Shown one piece after another: positions 1 to 12,526 of a stretch of 64,000 nt of DNA; the first letter of the stretch is position 1; each line of letters begins with the position of its first letter. The stretch comes from Isoperla grammatica (lineage: Eukaryota > Arthropoda > Insecta > Plecoptera > Perlodidae): positions 7,588,953-7,652,952 of the forward strand of contig OX246744.1 in the NCBI GenBank assembly GCA_945910005.1, read 5' to 3'. Below the pieces are notes generated by a model, which made no database searches, was not told where the DNA came from, and saw nothing but the letters and a program-made list of their open reading frames with translations. The translations under genes and the position numbers were made by a program.

Positions 1-61
1 GCAGCGGGGGAAAACGGTGAGTTAGTTTTGAGTTTCTAGGTCTAATTATTAACAGCAGGGT

Positions 62-290
62 TAGCGGACAGTGGGTCCAATCATAATGGTCCATGCGTTA
101 AATCGTCCGTCCACAACATTTGGTCCAATAATAAATGTCCAGGCTGAAACGTCCATTGTTCATAACGCCCACTAAATTTTCGTCCACTATATTTTCGTCC
201 ACGATATTTTGTCCACGGTGTTTCGTCCTGTATATTTCGTCCAAGATATTTCGTCCACGACATTTCACCCATGAGTTTTATCATTATTAG
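62..290. repeat. Degenerate GTCCA array, possible left end of a MULE
   Basis: Irregular tandem units of about 15-25 bp share TTTCGTCCA or GGTCCA (for example TATTTTCGTCCACGATATT). Oriented with GTCC on the plus strand, they lie left of the MULE transposase remnant. A GGAC-oriented array lies on its right, as expected of long tandem-repeat-built terminal inverted repeats. Confidence 0.5.
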
Positions 291-396
291 ATCTAATGGT
301 GTGTTCACAAGCCCTAACGCCAGCGTATATCGTCAAGGCGTTGGCCAATGAGGCTATACGTAACGTCTAACGCGACTCCTCCCCTCCCCATTAGGA

Positions 397-1065
397 TTGC
401 AAAACCAGTTCAACGACGTAGATAGCGATGTAAGGAAAGATATTTCCCTTAGGCCTATCTTTGGGCTACCATTTGTTCATCTAGAGGACATGTTTGAAGT
501 TTTCGATTTCATAGCCGAAAGTGTCACAGAGGAAGTCGACGAGCTTTTAAGCTACTTCGAAAAAACCTACGTGAGAGGGAGACCAGCACGAGGCCGAAGG
601 AGGGCTACCCATCCCAGATTCCCCCCCAAATACATGGAACGTTTATGAAGCTGTTATAAACGATCAGCAGACAACCAACAATGTTGTGGAAGGCTGGCAC
701 AGCAAATTCCAAAAAATGATGATTGTCCATCATCCTTCCTATGGAAAATTGTTGAGGTGATCAAACACGAGCAAGAAAGTGTCGAACAGACAATTACTCA
801 ACTTGAGGGAGGGCACACCCGAGTGATGCCTGCAGTTAACAGACGGTATCGTTTAAACCAAGAGCAAGTAGCACAAATGGTTAGAAATTATATTACGTAT
901 AAAGAGGGAAATGACATGAAAACTTACCTGCGAGGAATAAGCCACCGATTAAAAATAAACCCCAACGCAATTCTACGTGAAGAAGATGGCGAAGTTGGTC
1001 AATCAATTCTCATACGCTCTTTGGTCGTAACACACACAAATTCATTATTTCTACCTATTGGCTAG
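397..1065 (+). pseudogene. Mutator-like (MULE, FLYWCH-type) transposase remnant
   Basis: A decayed open frame reads PIFGLPFVHLEDMFEVFDFI, then SYFEKTYVRGRP. After a frame change in the C run near 628 it reads WNVYEAVIND, TTNNVVEGWHSKF and HHPSYGKLL. After another shift near 755 it reads VIKHEQESVEQ and RRYRLNQEQVAQMV, ending with a stop at 1063-1065. The TNN-VEGWH-F and HPS-xx-L signatures are those of the C-terminal part of MULE transposases found in many animal genomes, usually with FLYWCH zinc fingers. The N-terminal catalytic part is missing, so the element cannot code for an active enzyme. Two frameshifts and the truncation indicate an old copy. Confidence 0.7.
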
Positions 1066-1439
1066 TAGGCCCAATATCAATATGTTAAATAATGTTATGT
1101 TTGTACTTTTTTAAAATTTTATTGGATTTTTCAAATTTCGGTATTTTATTTCTCTAGCCTACTGTTTTAAATTCATTCCGCGTTGTGAGGTATACCGTGT
1201 ACATGTACATGTACACACATGCATGAGTGAAGTACCATATTAAATTAATAAAATGTCTGTTTCTTTGGGCAAATTTTGGTAATTTATTTAGTTAGATTAT
1301 TAATTTTGTATACATTGTGACATGTCCAAGTATATAGGCCCTAGTGAATGCAATACTGAAGAAGCTCAGTATACTACAATTAGCTTACTATACATATACT
1401 GCTAAGACATTAAGTTTGAACATTTTAGGATGAGACCTC

Positions 1440-1640
1440 AATTGTAATTGCACATAATAGAAATGGACATTTCTAATTGGACGCTTTGCCATGGACATTA
1501 CAAATTGGACATTTCGTGTAGGACTTATTACTTTTGGTCCATGTGGAGCGTGGACATTTAGGTATGTGGACCATTTTTCAAGTGGACCTTTTATCATATG
1601 GACTTTTATGTACTGGACCCAGTGTCCTTCCAACAAGTAC
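1440..1640. repeat. Degenerate GGACATTT array, possible right end of the MULE
   Basis: Irregular units such as TTGGACATTT, GTGGACATTTAG and TGGACCTTTTATC repeat about every 17-25 bp. Orientation is opposite to the GTCC array at 62-290, consistent with the two arrays being terminal inverted repeats that bracket the transposase remnant at 397-1065. Confidence 0.45.
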
Positions 1641-3149
1641 CATGAATTAAAAATTGCCCTTATATAGGCTAAATATTCTTCAAAAATAGTGCATTCAATG
1701 CAATTTACAATGTTCATCATTGCGAGTTATTCTTAGTTTACTATTACAAACTCGTAAATATAGGCTAGTGTGTCCTTATAGCCTGTGTCACATTTCAGGA
1801 CAACGAGCATCGACATTGACTTGAGTCGACTCTGCTTGCGCTCGAGACCGCGAGCATCGACGTCGACTGCCGACATTGGACGTAGACTGAGGAAATGTTG
1901 TGTGTGAGCCGGTCGTGGAACCACGTCATATTATTTGGTGTAGCAAAGACCTGACTGTTCTCATTCCATTACCGCATACTTGCTAGGATAATGGAGTGGG
2001 TAAGGCAACTTTTAACTTTGTGAAATTGTCAATACTGAAAACAGGTAGGGGCCTACTTAGTAATTTGTTGGCTGTGCCAATGTTCAGTTTTGTTCTGTTC
2101 AGTTTTTGTGTTCATTGTAACATTGGATTTGTAATTGTCTTTACTATAAACTAAATATATACTAGCTTATTACATACATGTTTCCTACTCAGAAGTATTT
2201 ACATTATCTATACGAAATGTTGTGTATATACATAATTGCATATACACATAAATAATTTTACAATTTCTTTTGCTAAGCAAGGTTGGATAGACATTATCAT
2301 ATTTTGTTACATCTTTACAGGACAATCAAGTTCTTCTTGAAGAAAGAGTAGAAGTATAAAATCAATAATTTATTTTTGCACCAGAGGTGTTAATTTAACA
2401 TGGTAGATCTCAACTCGGACCGTACAAACTTTTATTGTAGCTTTTATTTAATTATTTCATGACTTAGGGCCTACAATGTTTAGTTGTGATTGTTCATATC
2501 GAGTCAAGTGCCAAGGTTAGCCTACGCCTGTTTCAAGTCAGTGATTGATGGTTTCATGAGTTCAGAGTTATGTAGTGTACACGGGCTACTCCACAGTTCA
2601 TAAGAGAGTACAATACCACTGGGGTTTTAAACCCTGATCTTATTATTTTAATATTAAGTGAGTTTTTTCTTTCTATTTTAGACATCTTGAGATATTTTGA
2701 ATTGTAGGCTACTATTTTCTCGAAGCGCAGAATCATGAAAGTGGTTACAACTTATTTGGATGATAATACGGGTACTGAATGTATTTTCATTTTTGTGTTG
2801 ATGAATGGGATATCGGTAGCCTATTAGTACCACGTACATTCTCCGGCTTAAAAGTAAATCAAGGCTAGCAAAGATATTTTCTTTAGGACACCTTTTCGTG
2901 GTAGCTCGAGATTACTTGGTTATGCGAACCAACAATTACATCAACAATTACATCATGCCGAGGAAACTCGTGATTGCTGTAGCCCAGCAACCAGGAGGAG
3001 CTAGAGTACCGGTAGAGTAATTTATTCACCACATACGTTAGCCCATTCAGACACTTTCAGAGTTCTGTCCGTGGTCGACTTTTAGGGGTGATAAAACTAT
3101 GAAAGGCCGTGTCATTCAACATAATATGTATCATTTAGCATGAAGATGT
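1641..3149. other. No gene seen
   Basis: AT-rich sequence with a short GC-rich patch at 1800-1925 (repeated CGAGCATCGAC) and small direct duplications near 2930-2960 (AACAATTACATC). No exon, RNA gene or complete mobile element was recognised. Confidence 0.5.
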
Positions 3150-5400
3150 CCACTTTGGTGACTTAAATTGACTTTACATCGGCATTCGACTTGGTGGACC
3201 GCAATAAACTCTTAGATAAAATGAACAATCTTGAAGTACCAGAAAATATAGTTTGATGGACAAGAATGTTTCTAAGCCAACGATTTGTCAGAGTAAGGTA
3301 TAACAACAAGAGGTCTCAATATTGACAGACTAAGACAGGAGTGCCACAAGGTGCTGTTTTAAATCCAACTTTCTTTCTCATATATATTGATGACTTAGCA
3401 AAGTATATACATACAAGACAGAAGTGAAATCAAACTAAAAATGTATGCAGACGATGTGGTACTCTGGTATACAGGTAATAATAAAGAGGCAATGGAACGA
3501 GAAATGAACAAAGCTTTAAAGGCACTAGAAGAATGCACAAAAATGAATGGAATGGAAGTTAATATGACAAAAGCAGTGTATGACCCCTTTGGAAGAACGG
3601 GGCCCGAGTTCAAGTTAGAGTATGGACGTTGGATCATCAACAAGGGAGTGAATCCGAGCTATCTGGGTATGACAGTGGACCAGAAGATGACAGGTGTCAA
3701 ACACACAGAAAATATGTGAAGGGGCAAAAAGCAGACTTGAACTAATGAAACGGGGTGCATTTCTAACCACATCACCTAAGAATGCACGAGAGACTCTTGA
3801 CAAGGTGCAGAACCAGGCACTGAGGATTGCAACAGGAGCACTGAAAACAACACCTATTGCTGCAATGGAGGCACTAACCAATATACAGCCTTTGGAACGT
3901 AGGAGATGTATGGCAGCTGGCAGCCTTCATGAAAAGTTGCTTATTTTGGATTAAGACACGTGGAAGAGGGTACCACATGAGAAGCTGAAAACTCAAAATA
4001 CTTTCATAACAGCTGCAGAAGAGATTAAAAGAGATCTGGTAGGAATTACAATCATAAGTACTAGAATGAAATTACCAAAGCCTAACATTAGAGTGGCCAT
4101 GCTGGATGTTCATCATGTATTGACAGTGGATGGGTTGGAGAGAAAGAAGACTAAATACAACAAACGGTAGTTAAGGAGATGTACAACTGAATATATTCGA
4201 AAGCAATACCCGGAAGAGGAATAGCTGCATGTATACACGGATGGGTCTGCCTCACCTGGGGAGGGCATGGCGGGGGCTGGTGTGCATTGTAAAAGGTTTG
4301 AACACTCGCGGGCAGCAGGAAATAATGCAAGCAATTACGATGGTGGATTGAAAGCCATAAGTTGGCATTGGAAAGGATAAGTGAACATCCAGATAAGGAA
4401 ATAGTGATAATGTCGGACTCAGAGGCGGCAATTCAGGCCATTGCTAGTAAAGAGAAAGTGGACTATGAGGTGAAAGAATGCAAGGTACTGCTGCTAAGGC
4501 TATATTATGATGCCAGGGAGTAGGGATGGGACGTATAAACGTGGGATTGAGTTTAAACGTTTATACATTTTAATGCGCAGTTAAACGTTTTTGATACAGT
4601 GTGCGCCTGGCCGCGGTCGGCCGAGTGGCCGGAAGAAGTCGAGCGCGCCGAAGTTTGTCGCGGGATGTCTTTTGTGTTTTTTTGTGTCATCACATATTTT
4701 AATTTTACCCTACGCGAAGTTTCGGAACATTTCGGTGACATTTACTGCATTGGTCGTTCTTCTCGCCTCCTTCAGGGGAGTGGGGGGGGGGGGGGGGGCA
4801 AACGTTTAAACGTGAATTTTAAAAAAGGATAAACGTTTCGGTTACTTAACGTGTTTGCCCATCCCTACCAGGGAGGTGTGCTGCAATGGATCCCAGCACA
4901 TTGTAAAGTGTATGGTAATGAGAAGGCAGATTATCTGGCAAAGAGAGGCAGCAAAATGCCCCAAGTAGTCAAAAAACTGTCACATTCATCAGTGAAGGCA
5001 CATCTTAGTGCAGCAACCAAGAGGAGAGTGGAAAAAGAGTGGATTGATAAAGGGAAAGGTAAAGCATGGCTAAAGATAACTACTGGAAATAGACAAACAG
5101 CTACTACTGCACAGTTTAGACTTCAAACAGGACACGATCTGCTTGGCTTGGAAAGCACCTATATCGGATAGGAATCACCAACAGCAGTATGTGCAGTCTA
5201 TGTGGGAGGGAAGAACAGAACAGAGAGCATCCGATAGACATCCAAGTCTTAAAGATAAAGTAGATGCCCATCCACGTGGCATGTGCTATGACTGAGGAAA
5301 ACCAGAAAATGCATGATGGTTCAGTAATCCAAAAATGCAGGCATATGAAAAGAAGAAGTTTAATGAATAAACACCCTCTTATCGATTAGCACATGTAAAG
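3150..5400 (+). pseudogene. Broken non-LTR retrotransposon (RT + RNase H)
   Basis: Reverse transcriptase motifs appear in order: DFTSAFD (motif A, at 3170), GVPQGAVLNP (motif B, ~3338) and MYADDVVLW (motif C, 3441). A thumb-like region follows with VQNQALRIATGALKTTP (~3805) and LERRRCM. An RNase H domain then begins with HVYTDGSASPGEG (~4226) and VIMSDSEAAIQA (~4405). It resumes after a 347-bp insertion with LQWIPAHCKVYGNEKADYLA (~4880). A C-terminal Cys motif (CSLCGREEQN, ~5195) closes it. An RNase H downstream of RT points to the I/R1/Jockey-type LINE group. In-frame TGA codons in the RT, several frame changes and the insertion make it inactive. The 5' part (endonuclease, ORF1) is missing, as is usual for 5'-truncated LINE copies. 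Confidence 0.8.
4521..4867. mobile_element. hAT-type MITE inserted in the LINE RNase H
   Basis: The element starts TAGGGATGGG and ends CCCATCCCTA, a perfect 10-bp terminal inverted repeat. It is flanked by an exact 8-bp target duplication CCAGGGAG (4513-4520 and 4868-4875). An 8-bp duplication and a YARNG-like terminus are hallmarks of the hAT superfamily. Sub-terminal AAACGTTT/TTAAACGT motifs recur near both ends, possibly transposase binding sites. It holds a G run (~4779-4798) and no credible ORF. Removing it restores the RNase H order, so it jumped in after the LINE copy was made. Confidence 0.85.
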
Positions 5401-6579
5401 CGGCCATATCATTAATTTCAAATTTTCATCATTTTTGAAGTCTATACGTTAGAGGAAAGCCAAAAATAACATTGATAAGAAATATGATTTCTACATGATA
5501 TGGTGTATCTTCAGATAGCCCAATATGGTAGATGTCTAGATGACATTTGAATTGCATACTGTAAACGTTTAGATGACCCTCGACCTTGAAAGACACAACG
5601 GGGTCCTAGCATGGAGATGTACGATCTAGTACATCTGTAGTCCCCCGCTAATTCAAACTCGGTTAATTCTCATTTATTTTTTATTGAAACTCGTATTGAA
5701 AATCGTGGCTGAAATTGAGGTACATATTTTAGGATCCCTTCTATCGAACAAAATTATAGCTTTGTTTATTTAAAGAATATTTTTACTCTAATCTTAATCC
5801 ACACTTACGGATCTAAATCTAGTGCTCTCTTGTGAACTGTGGTGTGTAGTCTAGTGTTAGCTACATTAGTTGGTGGTGGGTATGCCGGAGGTGCAATACA
5901 GATACACATTCTGGAGCTGCTGTGAGTGGAGTACACTACTACACAAGTAAAGCTAAAGCAGTATGGAAACCGGACTAGTCCGTCAGCTTCTTGCATTGCA
6001 TATATGTATCAAACAATTATGTATTGCATTGGATAGTATTATAAAATGTACCCTAAATTGTCTTCCTTTTTTAGTCAGTTTTATAAAAAGATAGGATGGA
6101 CAAAATAAAAATATCTTGGAAGATATCTCATTTCAAGATGGGGCATTTCTCCTGGGATGTTCTGCTTGTTACTAAAGAATTGAAGTGTCTGTGATTTCTA
6201 AAATAAGCCTTGAACAGTTTCATTCAGTATTGTTGTATGACTGAGAGGAAAGTAAATTTTGTTCAGATTTGGGACAGTTGCCTTACCTGCAACTTAAAAG
6301 GAAAAATCAATATTAATTATTAATATTTGTTCATTCTCATTTAATTAGTTGGAAAACAAAGAACTACTGCTAACTTCATTAGTTTGGTCAATGGTATTGA
6401 TCGTTGCACACTTTATTTAAAAGTGAATATTATCCTTTAAAAGTTAAACCTTAGTTATAAAGTGATAATTATACACAATCCTTATAACCATACATAGTCT
6501 TTGCATTCTCGATAGGTAGGCCCTACATCCTTTTTTAAATTAGTTTTTATACTAAATAGGTTTCTCTAAATAAGTACTA
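5401..6579. other. No gene seen
   Basis: AT-rich sequence. No credible exon, RNA gene or full repeat was recognised. A TCCCCCGCTAATTC stretch near 5641 resembles one end of a pogo-like element, but no partner end was found. Confidence 0.4.
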
Positions 6580-7061
6580 TAGGCACCGAGATTGGCCACT
6601 GATGGCGCTAGTGAAAACGAATGAAGCGCTCCAAGTGGCAAAGTCGCGCAACAACCTGCTGAAGCAGCGTCGTTCTTCCTACGTCAATAAAGGGAAATTG
6701 TGAAAATTGTTTAATTAAATATGGGTTTTAAAATTTTCGCGCAGATTAAAAATCCCATCAGTAAATCTTAAAAAGGCAAGCCACCATTTTAATCAGGACA
6801 CGTTTTAGACGTAAAAACAACAAATAACACACAATAAACACAAACAAAACAAGACAATAAAAGCCAAAACAAAAACACAAAACAAAACAACAATACAAAA
6901 TAAATACACATCAACAATAAAAACGAAACAAACGCCAAACAAAAAACAAGATATATCACAATAATATCCAGCACTATTTTCAACCGCGGAATGAAATCTT
7001 CAGCAGTTTGTTGCTAAATTTGGCCACATACAGCGCTGTATGTACTAACACACGGTGCCTA
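6580..7061. mobile_element. MITE family A, copy 1 (TIR TAGGCACCG)
   Basis: The ends TAGGCACCG and CGGTGCCTA are inverted repeats, flanked by TA on both sides, which suits a Tc1/mariner-like TA target. GGCCACTGATGGCGCTAGTG near the left and TTGGCCACATACAGCGCTG near the right are related sub-terminal repeats. A second copy lies at 59138-59542 and shares the interior (AGCAGCGTCG, CAGGACACGTTTTAGAC, GCGGAATGAAATCTTCA). The middle is CAAACAAAA-rich and noncoding. Confidence 0.75.
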
Positions 7062-10000
7062 TATGTACATACTTTGGTCGCTTGTTTCCATACTGCTTTA
7101 GTAGGAACGTCAATCTCGTTCCTCAGTTTTGGATGGATTACAAAAGTTCACTACTCTTTTTGTATCGGTATTGTTCACGTGATGTGCTAGGCCACAGCAC
7201 ATGTGTGGGCTGAACTAAATAAGTTCGTATCTATAAATTACCTTATCTCAGGATTACAAGTCTACTGTTTAGTATTGGTTGAACGTTTATTTATTTTAGA
7301 CTTTAAAATAATATTTAGTGAAAAGAAAGTAAATGAAACCTTTTAGCTATTTTCTTATACACATGATTAATTTAGTAGGTATTCACTGGTACCTACCTAC
7401 CTACCTACAAGGCTTAAGGAATATAACAATTCAATTAGCTACCTAGTTTCAAATACAGGTGTAGACATAATTTCAAGTCTACAAGAAAATCCTGTCTTGA
7501 CGGATGAGTAAAGGCATTTTGTACAGTACGGTACGCTACGAAGTGTTTCAGTTTTCAATGTTCACTACTTAGAATAGGCAAAACATTTCTTGATTTTCAT
7601 TTTGTACTCCATCCAATAACCTGTTATCACTTTAAGTCCACAATACATTTACACAGTGAACTATGTACGTGAACAGCATCATTCATGCTCAAGGGTGTTG
7701 TATCGACCAGCTGAGAAGCAAGGCAAGGCTCCGGTCGGTCTGTAAGGGCGCGAAGCAGACGTAGCTTCTTGGGGGAGACGCGGAGATCAACGTCGTATCA
7801 AAATACATAATTCGAGATCCTTGAAATTGTTCTCATTTTAGCACGAGTTCCCGATTTACTGAACAAAAGACGTATTTTGCTCAACCTTATCTATCGTTAA
7901 TGTATTTTTTAATTTAGCTGTGTAAAGTAACTACTAGTATTCACTTGTGCCAGAAACACGCGGATACCTTGCCGGCCTACATTCTGTAGTATTACGCACA
8001 GATCGAATTTAAAACTGTTTTTAAAGCAACATAATCTTTTGAGATTTAAAGTCATTGTGAATAATTCGTGAATTTTATTATTATTATTATGATCCATTTA
8101 TTTTTATGTTTCATGTTACTAAATTTTGCTATTTTTTGGTTTGAAATTGAAAAATTCGTGCTCTTCTTGTGAAATTAATTCCTTCGTATGGCAGACTTCC
8201 TTGGGAGTTTTATTTTTTGAAACGCGATTTGAACCGTTGGTCCGCAGTTCGCTTTAATTACCTTACATTAGCCATGTTTGTGATTGTGCGTGTTCTCTCT
8301 CGCTCTCTCGCTGGGGCTGCTGGCATCTCTTGTCTCACTCTCGTTTCTGGCACACTGCAGAATCACGCATTGCTGCGTACGTGACACTTTGTTCTCTTTG
8401 TTGTCAGTCGTCATATTAACAAATGATAAGGAATAACGTAATCGGCGAGCAACAGGGTTTGAAATTCAAGTGCGAGCAGTTGGCCGTTTACCCCTCAACC
8501 TCTCTCAAACCGTTGACATTTTTCGGTTTTATCATATTCGCTAGTGTCTCTCACAACCTTGCTGTTAGGTGTGTCGTAAGACTTGTAACACAATTTGGTT
8601 CCAAGACTAAAACCCCTTGATGCTGTTCACGTAAACAGTTCAATATTTCTCTGCAATCACGGCCAAATGCAAATCATGAAGCGGAGTTGCACAAATGCAC
8701 ACTGGCAGTAAAATTAAATCTTGTTTTTTCACAGACTTTTTTCACATGGTTATGATTTGCACATGGCCGTGGTTTCTCTGGCGGCTCTTATGTTTGTGTG
8801 TCTAGTGCCACTGGTATACTTAGAATAGACCTGTTCATTTTGGCCGCACCAATTACCCCCGAAATATTTTACATTTAACTAAAGAGGAATCCAGTTTAGG
8901 AGCGTTTACAATAGACGCATATGCATACAGGTATTTGTGGTGTTTATGGAAGAAAAAAAATCATTTTGGAGTATGTTTTTTTCTATCTTTTAATTTTAAA
9001 TGTCTAAACAAGATAAAAATGTCCCACTCATTGGCAAATCAGCATATTACTTTGTTTTTCTTACCTTAATATTTTACAAAATTCTTTTTAAATAATAATA
9101 TGTAATAATAATAAAAATAATAAATAAAAAATAATAAAAATAATAAATAAAAAATAATAAAAATAATGATAATAGCCTAAATAAAAATAATAAATAATAA
9201 AAATAATTTCTAGCAATAGGCTATAATTGATATGGTCATACCTAATAAGTTATAAGTAATAACTAATAGTAATACTAATAAGTAATGTGAAATTCAATTA
9301 CAAATTTGAAATTTCTTGTCATCCAGTAAATTACCTTACATTTCTCTAGTCATTGTTGATTGGGCACTTTGCCAGAGTATAATTATTGGCTCTCTAGAGA
9401 TAGCCCAGTGCAATTAATTTATAATAAATTAAATTATCAACTTTGTTCAGTCAGCAAATGTGTAGGCTACACATGAGCATGATATCAATTATGTTGGCAA
9501 AAAGCAACTAACTTTGAATAATTTGCACCTCCAATTCACCACTTGGGACAAACCAGAAATGAATATTGCCAAATTGGCGTTCTTATTCACCACAAATACC
9601 TGACTGTAGTTACGTATAATGATAAAAGGTAGTTCCGTAAAGCTAATCCTGCAAGCGTCTGTCAAACTTGTGTACAGTACTGACATAGGTACATAATTTA
9701 ATAGGGAATGCTCTTTTATTTTCAATAATGTCTCAAGTAAAAAAGTAGATAAACATTCATCACCAGATACTATGAAGAACTTTCATTCTAATTTTCAAAA
9801 GTAATTAAGTAGTAGCCTATTAAATTAGTAATGAATTGATTAGTAGTAATGATTTGAGGTTAAAGAGAAAAAATTTTATGTTATGGTTAGATATTAAACA
9901 AATACACAATATATAAAAGTAAATTGATACATTGTAACATTATGAGATCATTTGTTAGGCTACATTATTTTATTTTCTGTAAAAAAATTCATACCAATCT

Positions 10001-11567
10001 TGTCGGAAGATGTGATTTCCAATTAATTATTCTCTGAAATTAGCCATCAGCAGCAAATGTAGTTATATATTTGTACTGTATTGAGCTTGGTGTGATTGGT
10101 CAAAACCATTGATGCCACACCCTGCTTTTTGCCGCTATATTGGCGTGCAACAATCTAAATAACTTTTCTATAATAATTTAAAATAAAAAAAACATTTTTG
10201 CACTCGGAATACACTCTTTAATTTAGTGGAATAAAAACATGAAATGATTGAGCATTCCCTGTTTTAAAAATCGTTGGTAGTTTCTTTGGTAGTCGTGAAA
10301 AGTGGCGCTCAATTTTCTGGGTAGCTGGCACCTTTCCACGCGGACTAGGACTCGGGTTGGCACAGCCTTCAAAGGTTTGTGACAGCGAGCTAGGAGTTTC
10401 AGCCCAGGATTAGATTACAGAAAAAAAAACTACTACGTCATGAGTTTACTAAGATCCTCTATTTAAAATGATGTATAAAATGAATTGGTGTTGCCAAAAT
10501 GAACAGATCTATTGTTGTACCGTACAATTTTGAGCATAAATACATTTGGAAGCACATAATAGTTTGCCGCGATAAGATAAAACGCTATTTTAACCAGATA
10601 TGCAACCCTCGAAAATTCACTTCTTTTTGAAATTGGTGCGAGAGCGAGATAGAGTCATCGGAACAGATAAGAAGTCAGGGAAATGTTTTTTGACCCACAG
10701 TTTTGCTTATTGATAACCTACGAACTGAAAAGAACCTTGTAGTGCGTAAACGTCATCTACAATTGGCATGCCGGCATGCTTTTATTATCGTCATTAGCGG
10801 GAAGGATAAAATAAAAACTAAATTTCATTCGATTCATTCAAATTTCTTTTTCAATTGAACTAGTAGCGCGGTGTAAGCAGAGGGTATTGGGACCGTGTTA
10901 ATTCTCTATTATTAGAATGTGGAGTCCTTCTATTTTGATTAGCAATGTTCAGTCGTCGTCGTGACGCAACAAAAGTTGTTTTTCGTATCGTTGTTTAAAC
11001 CGTCTGGGCAAAATAGAAATTCAAATACATATTGTACTAGGTCTACTTCTAAAACTTGAGTAATGAAATCGTGAATTCTTCACCAGTTTAGAACGCAAAA
11101 GTTGTGTAGTTTCAGTTGCGAACAGGAAAATTGCATTCAAACTAGATCGTGTAGTTGACGTCTGCCATTACTCGCGAGCACCAAAATTTGTGATTTTCGA
11201 GAGTTGCCTATTCTTGCATTCAATTCACAATTCACTGTCATTCACTTTGCCTAATTAGGTCAAAACTTCTTGATGAATACACTCTTTGTTTTTGGAGTTG
11301 TGCTCTTTCATGCCAACACTATTCATTATTCATTATTGTATATAATATGAATAGAAACATTTAATAAATAAAGAAATACTAAGTCCATAAACTAGTTCAC
11401 GTCCATTAATTAGGTCGCAACCTCTATATGACCTTCAAAAAATATACTAAGTCCATAAATTAGGTCACGATGAATTCGTTGTCTGATCTGTGCTTCCGAT
11501 TATTCTTGCTCATTATTGTATGTGTACGTAGTGTGGTGCTGGTATCTTTGCATGCGACCGATCCTCT
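7062..11567. other. No gene seen; AT-rich with simple repeats
   Basis: Contains an ACCT/CTAC run near 7390, an AATAAT/AAAT-rich tract at ~9090-9200 and a CT-rich patch at ~8295. Short ORFs here look random: no domain, no splice context, ordinary AT-rich codons. No RNA gene recognised. Confidence 0.4.
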
Positions 11568-11637
11568 CGCTCAGACAGGACTGATGATGGAATTGTTGGA
11601 AAATGTTTCGATTTCCGTCGTCAGTCCTGTCTTTGCG
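11568..11637 (+). ncRNA. Candidate microRNA-like hairpin
   Basis: Arms 11573-11592 (AGACAGGACTGATGATGGAA) and 11613-11632 (TTCCGTCGTCAGTCCTGTCT) pair over 20 bp, with a 20-nt loop. Two pairs are G-U on the plus strand; on the minus strand the same positions would be A-C mismatches. A 2x2 internal loop and three more pairs (CGC/GCG) extend the base. Size and shape fit an animal pre-miRNA, but no known miRNA seed was recognised. A small foldback element is the alternative. Confidence 0.3.
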
Positions 11638-11923
11638 TTGGGGTGAACACTCTGTGAAGCTGAAAAGTTTCGACGCTAAACTTGGTAGCTTTGAAAATGC
11701 AAAAAGACTTAGGGTATATAAAAGGGCTTTTTTTGGCTAATTTTTCCTGTTTTTTGCTTAATTTTTTGTATTTTTCCTAGATTTTTCTTAAATTTTATGA
11801 AAATTTTTATAATTTTCATAAAATTTATAGAAATATTTATAAATTTTATGAAAATTATTATAATTTTCATAAAATTTAATTTAATATTTCTATATTGTAA
11901 TGTTATTGGAAATAAATAAGGAT

Positions 11924-12061
11924 GGAAAAAAAGACTATCAGTTTAATTACCCACGAAGGGTTAAAACCTATTATTGTTGATTGGTCCTATTGGGAAAGGA
12001 AGTATCCAGGATTTGGCCTTGGAAAAAAAGACTATCAGTTTAATTACCCACGAAGGGTTAA
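11924..12061. repeat. Direct duplication, ~42 bp
   Basis: The stretch GGAAAAAAAGACTATCAG, continuing TTTAATTACCCACGAAGGG, occurs at about 11924-11966 and again at 12020-12061. The separation is ~96 bp. The copies are almost identical, so the duplication is recent. Confidence 0.7.
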
Positions 12062-12451
12062 ACACGGGAAAGAAAAGGATTAAATAACAAGTAAACACAA
12101 CAGCATAAGTTCAACAACATTTATTGAGCAAGCAAGGTTGCACACAAATGACATACAAAAGTAGGCTATGTCCAATGGCCTTGAAAAACAAATGGTTAGG
12201 GATTGGCGTGTAGAATGCTTACAAGCTCATTGCTTCAGAGGTGTGCATGGCATGTAGTCGAGAGAAGCCGAAGATGTTGGAAGTGTGGCTAGCCGATCGT
12301 CGTCGAGATGGTCGAGAGAAGCGATGGATGGCAGTACCGGTAGTGAAATGGTGTCGTGGTGTCATGGTGACTGACACAGACATGTCCAACAACCTGAAAC
12401 AGAGAATTTTGTAAGCCAGTGGTATTGCATGTTGACAAGAGTGCTTGTTTA

Positions 12452-12526
12452 GGCCCGATATTACGACGGCCCACTAAATATTCAGTCACAGACTAAATAC
12501 TTAGCGGGTCGACGTAATATCAGGCC
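12452..12526. mobile_element. Harbinger-type MITE, copy 1
   Basis: A 75-bp element runs from GGCCCGATATTACG to CGTAATATCAGGCC and is flanked by TTA on both sides (12449-12451 and 12527-12529). A 3-bp TWA target site and GGCCC-type termini are typical of PIF/Harbinger. A longer relative is at 55502-55648. Confidence 0.75.

Noticed and set aside
4591..4832. ORFs in the hAT MITE
   Set aside because: Short, overlapping in several frames and running through a G run; no transposase motif.
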